In this document: positions 39,371-47,912 of the stretch, piece by piece
Numbering within the stretch: position 1 is the stretch's first letter
How the letters are laid out: every line of letters begins with the position of its first letter
Source: Streptomyces rhizoryzae
GTDB lineage: Bacteria; Actinomycetota; Actinomycetes; Streptomycetales; Streptomycetaceae
Length of the DNA: 64,000 nt
Assembly: GCF_023155275.1 (NCBI RefSeq)
Contig: NZ_JALMUV010000031.1
Coordinates: 36,655 to 100,654 of the forward strand
Reading direction: 5' to 3'
Position numbers and translations under genes: made by a program
Notes under the pieces: generated by a model
Seen by the model: only the letters and a program-made list of their open reading frames with translations
The model's database searches: none
What the model was told of the DNA's origin: nothing

Positions 39371-41077
39371 ATGACGTCCACGGTGCCCCCCGCCGTCCCG
39401 CACACCGCCGGCCAGCCGCCGATCACCATGTTCGGCCCGGACTTCCCGTACGCCTACGACGACTACCTGGCGCACCCCGCGGGCCTCGGCCAGATACCGG
39501 CGACCGAGCACGGCACCGAGGTGGCCATCGTCGGCGGCGGCCTCTCCGGCATCGTCACCGCCTACGAGCTGATGAAGATGGGCCTCAAGCCCGTCGTCTA
39601 CGAGGCGGACCAGATCGGCGGCCGGCTGCGCACCGTGGGCTTCGAGGGCTGCTCCGCCGCGGGCGACGCGAGCGAGCTCAACTGCGAGCTGGGCGCGATG
39701 CGCTTCCCGCCGTCCTCCACCGCCCTCCAGCACTACATCGACCTGGTCGGCCTGACCACCAAGCCGTTCCCCAACCCGCTGGCCGAGTCCACCCCCTCCA
39801 CCGTCGTCGACCTCAAGGGCGAGTCGCACTACGCCGAGACGCTGGACGACCTGCCCCCGGTCTACCGCCAGGTCGCCGAGGCGTGGAACGCCTGCCTGGA
39901 GGAGGGCGCCGACTTCTCCGACATGAACCAGGCGATGCGCGAGCGCGACGTGCCGCGGATCCGCGAGATCTGGGCGAAGCTCGTCGAGAAGCTCGACAAC
40001 CAGACCTTCTACGGCTTCCTCTGCGACTCCGAAGCCTTCCGGTCCTTCCGGCACCGCGAGATCTTCGGCCAGGTCGGCTTCGGCACCGGCGGCTGGGACA
40101 CCGACTTCCCCAACTCCATCCTGGAGATCCTGCGGGTCGTCTACACCGAGGCCGACGACCACCACCGCGGCATCGTCGGCGGCTCCCAGCAGCTGCCGCT
40201 GCGCCTGTGGGAGCGCGCCCCGGAGAAGATCGTGCACTGGGCCCAGGGCACCTCGCTGTCGTCGCTGCACGACGGCGCGCCCCGCCCGGCCGTGACCCGG
40301 CTGCACCGCACCGCCGGCAACCGCGTCACCGTCACCGACGCCTCCGGCGACATCCGCTCCTACAAGGCGGTCGTCTTCACCGCCCAGTCCTGGATGCTGC
40401 TGTCCAAGATCGCCTGCGACGACGAGCTGTTCCCGATCGACCACTGGACGGCGATCGAGCGCACCCACTACATGGAGAGCTCGAAGCTCTTCGTGCCGGT
40501 GGACCGGCCGTTCTGGCTGGACAAGGACGAGGAGACCGGGCGCGACGTGATGTCGATGACCCTCACCGACCGCATGACGCGCGGGACGTACCTCCTGGAC
40601 AACGGCCCGGACCGGCCGGCCGTCATCTGCCTGTCCTACACCTGGTGCGACGACAGCCTGAAGTGGCTGCCGCTGTCGGCGAACGAGCGCATGGAGGTCA
40701 TGCTCAAGTCGCTCGGCGAGATCTACCCCAAGGTCGACATCCGGAAGCACATCATCGGCAACCCGGTGACCGTGTCCTGGGAGAACGAGCCCTACTTCAT
40801 GGGCGCCTTCAAGGCCAACCTGCCCGGGCACTACCGCTACCAGCGGCGCCTGTTCACCCACTTCATGCAGGACCTGCTCCCCGAGGACAAGCGCGGCATC
40901 TTCCTCGCCGGCGACGACATCTCCTGGACGGCGGGCTGGGCCGAGGGCGCGATCCAGACCGCGCTGAACGCGGTGTGGGGTGTGATGCACCACCTCGGCG
41001 GCGGCACCGACGCGACCAACCCCGGCCCCGGCGACGTCTACGACGAGATCGCCCCGGTGGAGCTGCCCGAGGACTGA
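39371..41077 (+). CDS. Flavin monooxygenase/amine oxidase, DavB-like (L-lysine 2-monooxygenase)
   Basis: The 568-residue flavoprotein starts with ITMFGPDFPYAYDDYLAHP, then the FAD dinucleotide motif VAIVGGGLSGIVTAYELMK (GxGxxG at 55-60) and GGRLRT. Blocks such as FGQVGFGTGGWDTDFPNS, SSKLFVPVDRPFW and the end NPGPGDVYDEI match what I recall of Pseudomonas DavB, which oxidatively decarboxylates lysine to 5-aminopentanamide. The ATG at 39371 has an AAGGAG site. It forms a two-gene unit with the DavA-like amidase and ends 9 bp from the convergent LLM gene. Confidence 0.82.
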   Translation: MTSTVPPAVPHTAGQPPITMFGPDFPYAYDDYLAHPAGLGQIPATEHGTEVAIVGGGLSGIVTAYELMKMGLKPVVYEADQIGGRLRTVGFEGCSAAGDASELNCELGAMRFPPSSTALQHYIDLVGLTTKPFPNPLAESTPSTVVDLKGESHYAETLDDLPPVYRQVAEAWNACLEEGADFSDMNQAMRERDVPRIREIWAKLVEKLDNQTFYGFLCDSEAFRSFRHREIFGQVGFGTGGWDTDFPNSILEILRVVYTEADDHHRGIVGGSQQLPLRLWERAPEKIVHWAQGTSLSSLHDGAPRPAVTRLHRTAGNRVTVTDASGDIRSYKAVVFTAQSWMLLSKIACDDELFPIDHWTAIERTHYMESSKLFVPVDRPFWLDKDEETGRDVMSMTLTDRMTRGTYLLDNGPDRPAVICLSYTWCDDSLKWLPLSANERMEVMLKSLGEIYPKVDIRKHIIGNPVTVSWENEPYFMGAFKANLPGHYRYQRRLFTHFMQDLLPEDKRGIFLAGDDISWTAGWAEGAIQTALNAVWGVMHHLGGGTDATNPGPGDVYDEIAPVELPED

Positions 41078-41086
41078 GCCCCGGCG

Positions 41087-42019
41087 CTACAGCCCGGCCG
41101 ACCGGATCCGCCCGTACAGCTCGGCGGCCCGGTCGGCCAGCTCCTTGCCGTCCCGGCAGTGCGTCTGGAGGTCCACCAGGACCTCCCCGGCGCCGGCCTC
41201 CGCCGCCCCGGCCAGATCCGCCAGCACCTGCTCGGGGCTGCCGGAGTACGGGCGGCGCCCGGCCTCGGGGAGCGGCCCGCGGGTCAGCTCGACGCCGACC
41301 CGCAGCGAGACGTCGAGATCCCCGGCGGCCCGGCCGTGCCGCTCCGCCGCCTCGGCCAGCCTCCGCAGCCCCGACGCCAGCCGGGGCCCCGCCAGCTGGG
41401 CGGGCAGCCAGCCGTCGGCGCGCCGGGCCACCCGGTCCAGCGCCCGGCCGCCGCCCGCCGCCAGGTACACCGGGACCGGCCGGGCGGGCTTGGGGCCGAC
41501 CGCGGCCGGCGCGATCTCGGTCCAGCGGCCCCGGTACGCGACCGGGTCGGGCCCCCAGACCGCCGCGCAGACGTCCAGCAGCTCGTCCAGCTGGGCGCCG
41601 CGGTCGGCGTACGCGGTGACCCCCGCCGCCCGGTACTCGTCCCGCGACCAGCCGGTGCCCAGCCCGGCCACCACCCGTCCGCCGCTGGCCGCGTCCAGCG
41701 TCGCCAGCGTCCGGGCGAGCGGGAACGGCGCGTGCAGCCCGGAGACCAGCACGCTGCTGCCCAGCCGGACCCGGTCGGTGACCGCGGCGGCCAGGGCGAG
41801 GGTGACCAGCGGGTCGGCGCAGTGCCGGTAGACGCCCGGCCAGGGCACGCCCGGCATGCCGTAGAGGCCCTCCAGGGGCTCGCGCGGGAAGACCGTCCGC
41901 TCGAAGACCCACACACTGTCGAAACCGGTCTCCTCCGCGGCGCGCGCGACGTACCGCACAGCGTGCGCGGGGTCGTACTGCGGCATCTGGGGCAGTCCCA
42001 GACCCAGTCGTAGCGTCAT
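41087..42019 (-). CDS. LLM-class F420-dependent oxidoreductase
   Basis: The 310-residue TIM-barrel protein of the luciferase-like monooxygenase family starts LRLGLGLPQMPQYD. It has SVWVFERTVFPREP, VTDRVRLGSSVLV and GRVVAGLGTGWSRDEY, typical of actinobacterial F420-dependent members. The ATG at 42019 has an AGGGTG site. The substrate is unknown, and it is convergent with the DavB-like gene without shared function evident. Confidence 0.88.
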   Translation of the reverse strand: MTLRLGLGLPQMPQYDPAHAVRYVARAAEETGFDSVWVFERTVFPREPLEGLYGMPGVPWPGVYRHCADPLVTLALAAAVTDRVRLGSSVLVSGLHAPFPLARTLATLDAASGGRVVAGLGTGWSRDEYRAAGVTAYADRGAQLDELLDVCAAVWGPDPVAYRGRWTEIAPAAVGPKPARPVPVYLAAGGGRALDRVARRADGWLPAQLAGPRLASGLRRLAEAAERHGRAAGDLDVSLRVGVELTRGPLPEAGRRPYSGSPEQVLADLAGAAEAGAGEVLVDLQTHCRDGKELADRAAELYGRIRSAGL

Positions 42020-42151
42020 GCGCGGCACCCTAGGGCGGCGCCCGGCGGCCGCGGCGGCAACGCGGCGCGGCCGCCGGGCGGACCCCTCGTACGGGTTGCG
42101 GGGCGGCTTTCCGCGCGGGGTGGGGCGCCAGTCCGTGCTACCGTTGCGGAG

Positions 42152-42268
42152 TTGCAGTTGTGGTACCCATGAACCTATGTGCGCCTGACGGGAATGTTCC
42201 TCTTCGGGCGCATTATTTGTTTTCCGGCATCTCCGGATGGGGCCTCTGCCTACAGAAGGAGAAATGTC
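42152..42268 (+). promoter_or_regulatory. Cold-shock gene promoter and structured leader
   Basis: TTGCAG (42152-42157), an 18-bp spacer and TATGTG (42176-42181) form a plausible promoter. A leader of about 80 nt would follow, with a hairpin TGCGCC (42180-42185) / GGCGCA (42207-42212), an AT-rich stretch ATTATTTGTTTT and a very strong AGAAGGAGAAA ribosome site. Long structured leaders are typical of cold-shock mRNAs. Confidence 0.45.
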
Positions 42269-42472
42269 ATGGCACAGGGCACTGTGAAGTGGTTCAACGC
42301 CGAAAAGGGTTTCGGCTTCATCCAGCAGGACGGCGGCGGCCCCGACGTCTTCGCGCACTACTCGAACATCCAGTCCCAGGGCTTCCGTGAGCTGCAGGAG
42401 GGCCAGGCGGTCTCCTTCGACGTCACGCAGGGCCCGAAGGGCCCGCAGGCGGAGAACATCGTCCCCGCCTGA
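42269..42472 (+). CDS. Cold-shock protein (CspA family)
   Basis: The 67-residue OB-fold RNA chaperone has RNP1 KGFGFI and an RNP2-like DVFAHY, beginning MAQGTVKWFNAEKGFGFIQ. It is the standard length. It is followed by a strong terminator and then a DEAD-box helicase, a pairing that suggests a cold-adaptation unit for mRNA unfolding. Confidence 0.96.
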   Translation: MAQGTVKWFNAEKGFGFIQQDGGGPDVFAHYSNIQSQGFRELQEGQAVSFDVTQGPKGPQAENIVPA

Positions 42473-42494
42473 TCGCCGGACGCGTATCCGCTCG

Positions 42495-42530
42495 CCGGGG
42501 TCCGCACTGCCATGGTGCGGACCCCGGTTT
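42495..42530 (+). terminator. 13-bp perfect hairpin with T tail after the cold-shock gene
   Basis: CCGGGGTCCGCAC (42495-42507) pairs with 42515-42527 around a 7-nt loop and is followed by TTT. It lies only 29 bp before the helicase ATG, so helicase expression would require read-through unless transcription begins after it. Confidence 0.85.
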
Positions 42531-42558
42531 GTGCTGTTCCAGGAAGGCAGACCACCCC

Positions 42559-44208
42559 ATGACCCGCACCTCCCGCAGGCCCCGGAAGCCGAACCGGCGC
42601 CCCTCGTCGCCCGCGCCGTCCACCTCGTCTCCGAGGGAGTTCCGGCTGCCGGACAGCACGACTCCCGCACTGCCCGCCGTCGAGGACTTCGCCGGTATGG
42701 GGCTGCCCGCGGAGCTGCTGGCCACCCTCACCGCCCAGGGCGTGACGACCCCCTTCCCCATCCAGGCCGCCACGCTGCCCAACTCGCTGGCCGGCCGGGA
42801 CCTGCTGGGCCGGGGCCGCACCGGATCCGGCAAGACGCTGGCGTTCGGGCTGGCGCTGCTGGCCCGTACCGCCGGGCTCCGGGCCGAGTCCAAGGCGCCG
42901 CTCGCGCTGGTGCTGGTGCCCACCCGGGAACTCGCCCAGCAGGTGACGGACGCGCTCACCCCGTACGCGACGGCGCTGGGCCTCAGGCTGACCACCGTGG
43001 TCGGCGGGCTGTCCCTGAGCCGGCAGGCCAATGCGCTGCGGCGCGGTGCCGAGGTCGTCGTGGCGACCCCCGGCCGCCTCAACGACCTGGTGGAGCGCGG
43101 TGACTGCCGGCTCGACGAGGTCCGCATCACGGTGCTGGACGAAGCGGACCAGATGGCCGATATGGGCTTCCTGCCGCAGATCACCAAGGTGGTCCAGCAG
43201 GTGCGGCCCGACGGGCAGCGCATGCTCTTCTCCGCCACCCTGGACGCCACCATCGACCGCCTGGTGCAGCGCTTCCTGACCGACCCGGTGGTGCACTCCG
43301 TGGACCCGGCCGCGGGCGCGGTGGTCACCATGGAGCACCACGTCTTCCACCTCCAGGACGAGACCGACAAGAAGGCCGTCACCACGCGCATCGCGGCGCG
43401 GGACGGCCGGGTCATCCTCTTCCTCGACACCAAGCGGTCCGCCGACCGGCTCGCCAAGCGGCTGCTCGCCGTCGGGGTCCGGGCGGCGGCCCTGCACGGC
43501 GGCCGGTCCCAGCCGCAGCGCAACCGCACCCTGGAGCAGTTCAAGAGCGGCCAGGTCACCGCGCTGGTCGCGACGAACGTCGCGGCCCGGGGCATCCACG
43601 TCGACGACCTGGACCTGGTCGTGAACGTCGATCCGCCCACCGACCACAAGGACTACCTGCACCGGGGCGGCCGCACGGCCCGCGCCGGCGGCTCCGGCAG
43701 CGTGGTCACGCTGGTCCTGCCGGACCAGAAGCGGGAGGTCACCCGGCTCCTGTCGGACGCCGGCATCCGCCCCCGTACGGCCCGCCTGACCTCGACCGAC
43801 GCGGAACTGGCGACCCTCACCGGCGCCCGTGAGCCGTCCGGTGTGGCGGTCACCATCGAGGTGCCCCGCCCGGCGGCGGCACCGGCGGCACCCCGCGCGG
43901 ACCGCACGGCCGGTGCGCAGGGGAGCGGGCGGCCGGCCCGCCGGCGCCGGAAGAGCGGCGGGGCCGCGGGCGCGGCCACCGCGGCGCAGGGACAGGGAGC
44001 GGACCGCCGGGGCACGGACCGCCGGAGCACGGCCGGGGCGGCGGCCGGTGGCGCTGCCGGAGCGGGCGGCCGCGGCGCGGCCCGCCGCACCGGAGCCGGC
44101 CGGGCCGCGGCCGGCACCTCGGGTGCGGGCGGCACCGGTGGTACGGGCGGCAGCGGCGGGCGCGGCTCCGCCCGGCGGCGCGGCGGCCGGCGCTCCCCGG
44201 CGTCGTGA
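42559..44208 (+). CDS. DEAD-box ATP-dependent RNA helicase
   Basis: The 549-residue protein has a basic N-terminal extension, a Q-motif (TTPFPIQAATLP), Walker A GRTGSGKT (86-93), PTRELAQQ, TPGRL, DEAD at 194-197, FSAT, and the C-terminal helicase motifs HGGRSQPQRNR, ARGIHVDD and HRGGRTARAG. The last about 115 residues are a low-complexity Arg/Gly/Ala/Ser tail, likely RNA-binding. It is immediately downstream of the cold-shock gene. Roles in cold adaptation or ribosome biogenesis are inferred from the family. Confidence 0.95.
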   Translation: MTRTSRRPRKPNRRPSSPAPSTSSPREFRLPDSTTPALPAVEDFAGMGLPAELLATLTAQGVTTPFPIQAATLPNSLAGRDLLGRGRTGSGKTLAFGLALLARTAGLRAESKAPLALVLVPTRELAQQVTDALTPYATALGLRLTTVVGGLSLSRQANALRRGAEVVVATPGRLNDLVERGDCRLDEVRITVLDEADQMADMGFLPQITKVVQQVRPDGQRMLFSATLDATIDRLVQRFLTDPVVHSVDPAAGAVVTMEHHVFHLQDETDKKAVTTRIAARDGRVILFLDTKRSADRLAKRLLAVGVRAAALHGGRSQPQRNRTLEQFKSGQVTALVATNVAARGIHVDDLDLVVNVDPPTDHKDYLHRGGRTARAGGSGSVVTLVLPDQKREVTRLLSDAGIRPRTARLTSTDAELATLTGAREPSGVAVTIEVPRPAAAPAAPRADRTAGAQGSGRPARRRRKSGGAAGAATAAQGQGADRRGTDRRSTAGAAAGGAAGAGGRGAARRTGAGRAAAGTSGAGGTGGTGGSGGRGSARRRGGRRSPAS

Positions 44209-44223
44209 GGCGGTGAACCGAGC

Positions 44224-44250
44224 GGGGGCCGGCGCCGGGCGCCGGCCCCC
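44224..44250. terminator. 12-bp perfect hairpin between the helicase and the DUF5995-like gene
   Basis: GGGGGCCGGCGC (44224-44235) pairs with 44239-44250 around CGG. The flanking genes are convergent, so it may serve both. Confidence 0.75.
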
Positions 44251-44342
44251 GGCCGGGCGGATCGGGTGGCGCTGCCGCGGCTGACGAGGGGCACGGCCCG
44301 GGCCTGAGCCCCCGGCCGGGCCCCGCCGGCGCCTGCGCGCCG

Positions 44343-45122
44343 CTACGCGTCCGCCGGGACCGCCCGGCCCAGCGGGGTCAGCAGGCAGCGGCCGATCAGG
44401 CCCACGCTCGCGTCCAGGCGGGCGGCGAACTCCTCACCCACCTCCGGCAGGCCGCGCACGCCCCACAGCATCCGGGCCGCGGCCCAGGCCCCGTCGCGAG
44501 CCATCTCCAGGCTCCAGGACCCGATCAGATGGGTCAGCGGATCGGCGATGTCCAGGAGGTCGGGGCCGGGCATCAGGGTCTCCCTGATGCCCTCCTCCAG
44601 GCCCGTCAGAACGGTGCCTACGCGGTCGAAGTCGCCCTCCAGCGCGGCCGGTTCGCAGTCCAGCGCCCGGCAGGTGTCCACCACGGCGAGCGCGAGGTCG
44701 TGGCCGATGTGCGCGTTGATACCGGCCAGGGCGAACTGGAGCGGGCGGATCCGCGGATGCCGCCGCAGCTGGAACAGCGGCCGCCAGCAGGCCGGCGGCC
44801 GGCGCCCGGCGGTCTCGGCGTCCACCGCGGTGAAGTAGCGGCGGGCGAACCGGACGTCCAGCTCTCCGGTGGCCGCGGGGTCCTCGAAGGTGCCGCCGCC
44901 GACCCGTTCCGCGACGGCCTCGGTGACGGCCAGGTAGACGCGGTTGAAGACCGCCACCCCGTCGTCGGCGGGCAGCGCCCCGTCCAGTGCCCGCATCCGC
45001 GCCAGGACGTCCGCCAACCCCGCCGGCGGCGGCGCGGGAACAGTCCTGCCGGCGGGACGGGCGGCGGGGCCGCCGGTGGTGTTCCGCGGGCCTTTTCCGT
45101 CGCGCTGCTGAAGGGTCGTCAT
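44343..45122 (-). CDS. Conserved DUF5995-like protein
   Basis: The 259-residue soluble helical protein carries FNRVYLAVTEAV, FARRYFTAVD, WRPLFQLRRHPRIRPLQFALAGINAHIGHDLALAV (read as two parts: WRPLFQLRRH and LQFALAGINAHIGHDL) and WSLEMARDGAW. The INAHIGHDL block with two His is the recognisable signature of this uncharacterised family, suggesting a metal or substrate site. The ATG at 45122 was chosen; upstream in-frame sequence is unlikely protein. It is divergent from the phospholipase gene. Confidence 0.8.
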   Translation of the reverse strand: MTTLQQRDGKGPRNTTGGPAARPAGRTVPAPPPAGLADVLARMRALDGALPADDGVAVFNRVYLAVTEAVAERVGGGTFEDPAATGELDVRFARRYFTAVDAETAGRRPPACWRPLFQLRRHPRIRPLQFALAGINAHIGHDLALAVVDTCRALDCEPAALEGDFDRVGTVLTGLEEGIRETLMPGPDLLDIADPLTHLIGSWSLEMARDGAWAAARMLWGVRGLPEVGEEFAARLDASVGLIGRCLLTPLGRAVPADA

Positions 45123-45291
45123 CCGTTCAGCGTGACATCGCCCGACCTCTGAACACGCTGACAACTCTGGTGAGTTGACCGGAACGGCGTAATAATCGGC
45201 GCGTCCCCCCTTGAGGCTCTGCGCACCCCTCTCCGTTCGGCATCCCAGGAAACGCCGTGGCAACGCGGCGTTGTATTCCGGAGGTTGACGC

Positions 45292-45747
45292 GTGTCCCGA
45301 AGACTTTCCGCTCTGGCCGTCACGTCGCTGCTCGCGGCCGGTGCACTGGCGGTGGCCACCGCCCCGGCCCAGGCCGCTCCCGCCGACAAGCCGCAGGTCC
45401 TGGCGGCGTTCACACAGACCGACGCGGGCAGCTACGGCACCTGGCTGGCCGCCCGCAACAATCAGGCGAAATGGGCCGCCTACGGTTTCGACTGGTCCAC
45501 CGACTACTGCTCCAAGTCGCCGGACAACCCCTTCGGGTTCCCTTTCAAACTCTCCTGCGCGCGCCATGATTTCGGCTACCGCAACTACAAGAAAGCGGGC
45601 ACGTTCTCCGCCAACAAGGCGCGGCTGGACAGCGCTCTCCACGCCGATCTCAAACGGGTCTGCGCGGGATATTCCGGCGCGAAGAAGACGTCGTGCGACG
45701 GGCTGGCCTGGACGTACTACGAGGCCGTGAAGAATCTCGGGAAGTAG
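45292..45747 (+). CDS. Secreted prokaryotic phospholipase A2
   Basis: The 151-residue protein has a Sec signal peptide (cleavage expected after APAQA, about residue 28) and a mature domain of about 120 residues. The catalytic motif SCARHDFGYRNY has the His92-Asp93 pair. Four cysteines (about 73, 89, 122, 133) can form two disulfides, as in S. violaceoruber PLA2. It releases fatty acids from phospholipids outside the cell. The GTG start has a GGAGG site 9 bp upstream. Confidence 0.93.
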   Translation: MSRRLSALAVTSLLAAGALAVATAPAQAAPADKPQVLAAFTQTDAGSYGTWLAARNNQAKWAAYGFDWSTDYCSKSPDNPFGFPFKLSCARHDFGYRNYKKAGTFSANKARLDSALHADLKRVCAGYSGAKKTSCDGLAWTYYEAVKNLGK

Positions 45748-45759
45748 GCCCGGCGGCGC

Positions 45760-45793
45760 TCCGGGGACCGGCCGGCGCCCGGCCGTCCCCGGA
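45760..45793. terminator. Hairpin between convergent phospholipase and uracil permease genes
   Basis: Arms 45760-45775 and 45779-45793 pair over 15 bp with a single bulged C. It sits 12 bp after the phospholipase stop and just after the permease stop on the other strand. Confidence 0.75.
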
Positions 45794-45810
45794 GTGCGGC
45801 GCCGCGACCG

Positions 45811-47259
45811 CTATGGCTGGCCGTCCGCGCCGTCGGGGCCGCCCGCGCCGTCCGCACCGCCCCGGCCGTCCGTGCCGTCCGTGCCGCTCGTCCGGTCGTA
45901 GGCCGACGTGCCCGCGTCCAGCAGCGGGCGCTGCTCCTTGAGGTGCGCGGGCGCCAGGGCCCGCAGGACGTGGTAGCCGGTGAGCACCACGATGGTGCCC
46001 AGGGCGATCCCGCCCAGTTCGAAGTGGCTGCCCAGGCGCAGGCTGACGCCGCCGATGCCGATGATGATGCCCGCGGCGACCGGGACGAGGTTGAGCGGAT
46101 TGCGCAGGTCCACCTTGTTGTGCACCCAGATCTGGGCGCCCAGCAGGCCGATCATGCCGTAGAGGATGACCGTGATGCCGCCCAGCACCCCGCCGGGGAT
46201 CGCGGCCACCACCGCGCCGAACTTCGGGCACAGCCCGAAGAGCAGCGCGAAGCCGGCGGCCGCCCAATAGGCCGCGGTGGAGTAGACCCGGGTCGCCGCC
46301 ATCACGCCGATGTTCTCGGAGTACGTGGTGTTCGGCGGGCCGCCCAGGGCGGTGGAGAGCACCGAGGCCGCGCCGTCCGCGGAGATCGCGGTGCCGAGCT
46401 TGTCGTCCAGCGGATCGCCGGTCATCTCGCCGACCGCCTTGACGTGCCCGGCGTTCTCCGCCACCAGCGCGATCACCACGGGCAGCGCCACCAGCACCGC
46501 CGACAGCTGGAAGGTGGGGCCGTGGAAGGACGGCAGGCCGATCCAGTCCGCCGAGCCGACCGCGGAGAAGTCCAGCCGCCAGTGGTCGGTCACCCGGCCC
46601 GCGCCGTTCACCGAGTGGATCATGCCGAAGGCCCGGTCGAAGACCCAGGAGACCGCGTAGCCGAAGACCAGGCCGAGGAAGATCGCGATCCGCGACCAGA
46701 AGCCGCGCAGGCAGACCACCGCGAGTCCGGTGAACAGCATGGTCAGCAGCGCCACCCACTGGTCCTGGGGCCAGTACGTCCTGGCCGTCACCGGGGCGAG
46801 GTTGAAGCCGATCAGCATCACCACCGCGCCGGTGACCACCGGCGGCATCGCGGCATGGATGATCCGCGCCCCGAACCGCTGCACCGCCAGCCCGATCAGG
46901 AACAGCGCCACCCCGACCACCAGCACCGCGCCGGTGACCGTCGCACTGGTGCCGCCCTGCGCCCGGATGACCGCCGCCACCCCGACGAACGACAGCGAAC
47001 AGCCGAGGTAGGAGGGCACTCGGCCGCGGGTGGCCAGCAGGAAGATGACCGTCGCGACGCCCGACATCATGATCGCGAGGTTGGGGTCGAGCCCCATCAG
47101 GACCGGGGCGACGAAACTCGCCCCGAACATCGCGACGACATGCTGGGCGCCCAGGCCCACCGTGCGCGGCCACGACAGCCGCTCGTCCGGTCGGACCACG
47201 GCACCGGGGGCCGGGTTGCGCCCGTCGCCGTGTACGGTCCAGCGCACACCGAGGCCCAT
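45811..47259 (-). CDS. Uracil/xanthine permease (NCS2 family, UraA-like)
   Basis: The 482-residue protein has about 14 membrane helices of the NCS2 fold. QHVVAMFGASFVAPVLMG near residue 38 and the substrate-site block VALVAENAGHVKAVGEMTG (ENxGH) are characteristic of uracil permeases, and GGPPNTTYSENIG is the second conserved site. The C-terminal tail is an odd Gly/Asp/Thr repeat (GTDGTDGRGGADGAGG). The ATG is at 47259. It lies far from the pyr operon, with uptake for pyrimidine salvage as the expected role. Confidence 0.92.
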   Translation of the reverse strand: MGLGVRWTVHGDGRNPAPGAVVRPDERLSWPRTVGLGAQHVVAMFGASFVAPVLMGLDPNLAIMMSGVATVIFLLATRGRVPSYLGCSLSFVGVAAVIRAQGGTSATVTGAVLVVGVALFLIGLAVQRFGARIIHAAMPPVVTGAVVMLIGFNLAPVTARTYWPQDQWVALLTMLFTGLAVVCLRGFWSRIAIFLGLVFGYAVSWVFDRAFGMIHSVNGAGRVTDHWRLDFSAVGSADWIGLPSFHGPTFQLSAVLVALPVVIALVAENAGHVKAVGEMTGDPLDDKLGTAISADGAASVLSTALGGPPNTTYSENIGVMAATRVYSTAAYWAAAGFALLFGLCPKFGAVVAAIPGGVLGGITVILYGMIGLLGAQIWVHNKVDLRNPLNLVPVAAGIIIGIGGVSLRLGSHFELGGIALGTIVVLTGYHVLRALAPAHLKEQRPLLDAGTSAYDRTSGTDGTDGRGGADGAGGPDGADGQP

Positions 47260-47308
47260 TGCTGCTCCCGTTGTTCAGGTGTTGTTCACAGGGGGACGCG
47301 AAGCATTC

Positions 47309-47322
47309 TAAGCAGCCGCTTA
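47309..47322. promoter_or_regulatory. Palindrome TAAGC-AGCC-GCTTA
   Basis: Perfect 5-bp arms in the 157-bp region between the divergent permease and thioesterase genes. TACGAT at 47321-47326 overlaps it and could be a -10 element. The form resembles TetR-type sites near acyl-CoA genes, but that is only a resemblance. Confidence 0.3.
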
Positions 47323-47416
47323 CGATGGGCCGGGCCGATCATGACCGGCCGGCCGGTGCCCCGCGCACCGGACCACGCCCCCCCGGAAAACCCCAGGAAG
47401 TACAGGAGCGCCACCC

Positions 47417-47905
47417 GTGAGTGTCGAACCCCTTCAGGCCGCCGGATCCGTCGCGTACGGGCAACTGGTCCCCGTCACCGTCCACTTCGACGACCTCGAC
47501 GCGCTCGGCATGCTGCACAACGCCCGCTACCCGCTGCTGGTCGAGCGGGCCTGGGCCGAGTACTGGCACGGCTTCGGGTTCGGTTTCGACGGCGACTGGG
47601 CCGCCGCGGGCGACATGTGCAACGTCATCAAGGAGATGAAAGTCTCCTACGAGCGCCCGGTCACCCGCGCCGGCCGCTACGCCGCGCACCTCTGGGTCGA
47701 GCGCCTCGGCCGCACGGGGCTCACCTACGGCTTCCGGCTGTGCTCCGCCGACGGCACCGAGACGCACGCCCGCGGCCACCGGGTGCTGGTCCGCGTCGAC
47801 CCGCAGACCTTCCGCCCCACGCCGTGGTCGGACCGGGCCCGCGCGATAGCCGCTGACCTGCTGCGGCCGGCGGACGCGCAGGAGGCCGGGGCCGACGCGG
47901 CCTGA
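47417..47905 (+). CDS. Hotdog-fold acyl-CoA thioesterase
   Basis: The 162-residue protein has VTVHFDDLDALGMLHNARYPLLVERA in two parts (VHFDDLDALGMLHNARY; LLVERAWAEYW), the 4-hydroxybenzoyl-CoA-thioesterase-type signature with the active-site Asp. MKVSYERPVTRAGRY follows. The GTG at 47417 begins the core after 15 residues. Substrate is unknown. It is convergent with the MFS gene. Confidence 0.88.
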   Translation: MSVEPLQAAGSVAYGQLVPVTVHFDDLDALGMLHNARYPLLVERAWAEYWHGFGFGFDGDWAAAGDMCNVIKEMKVSYERPVTRAGRYAAHLWVERLGRTGLTYGFRLCSADGTETHARGHRVLVRVDPQTFRPTPWSDRARAIAADLLRPADAQEAGADAA

Positions 47906-47912
47906 GGCCCGT

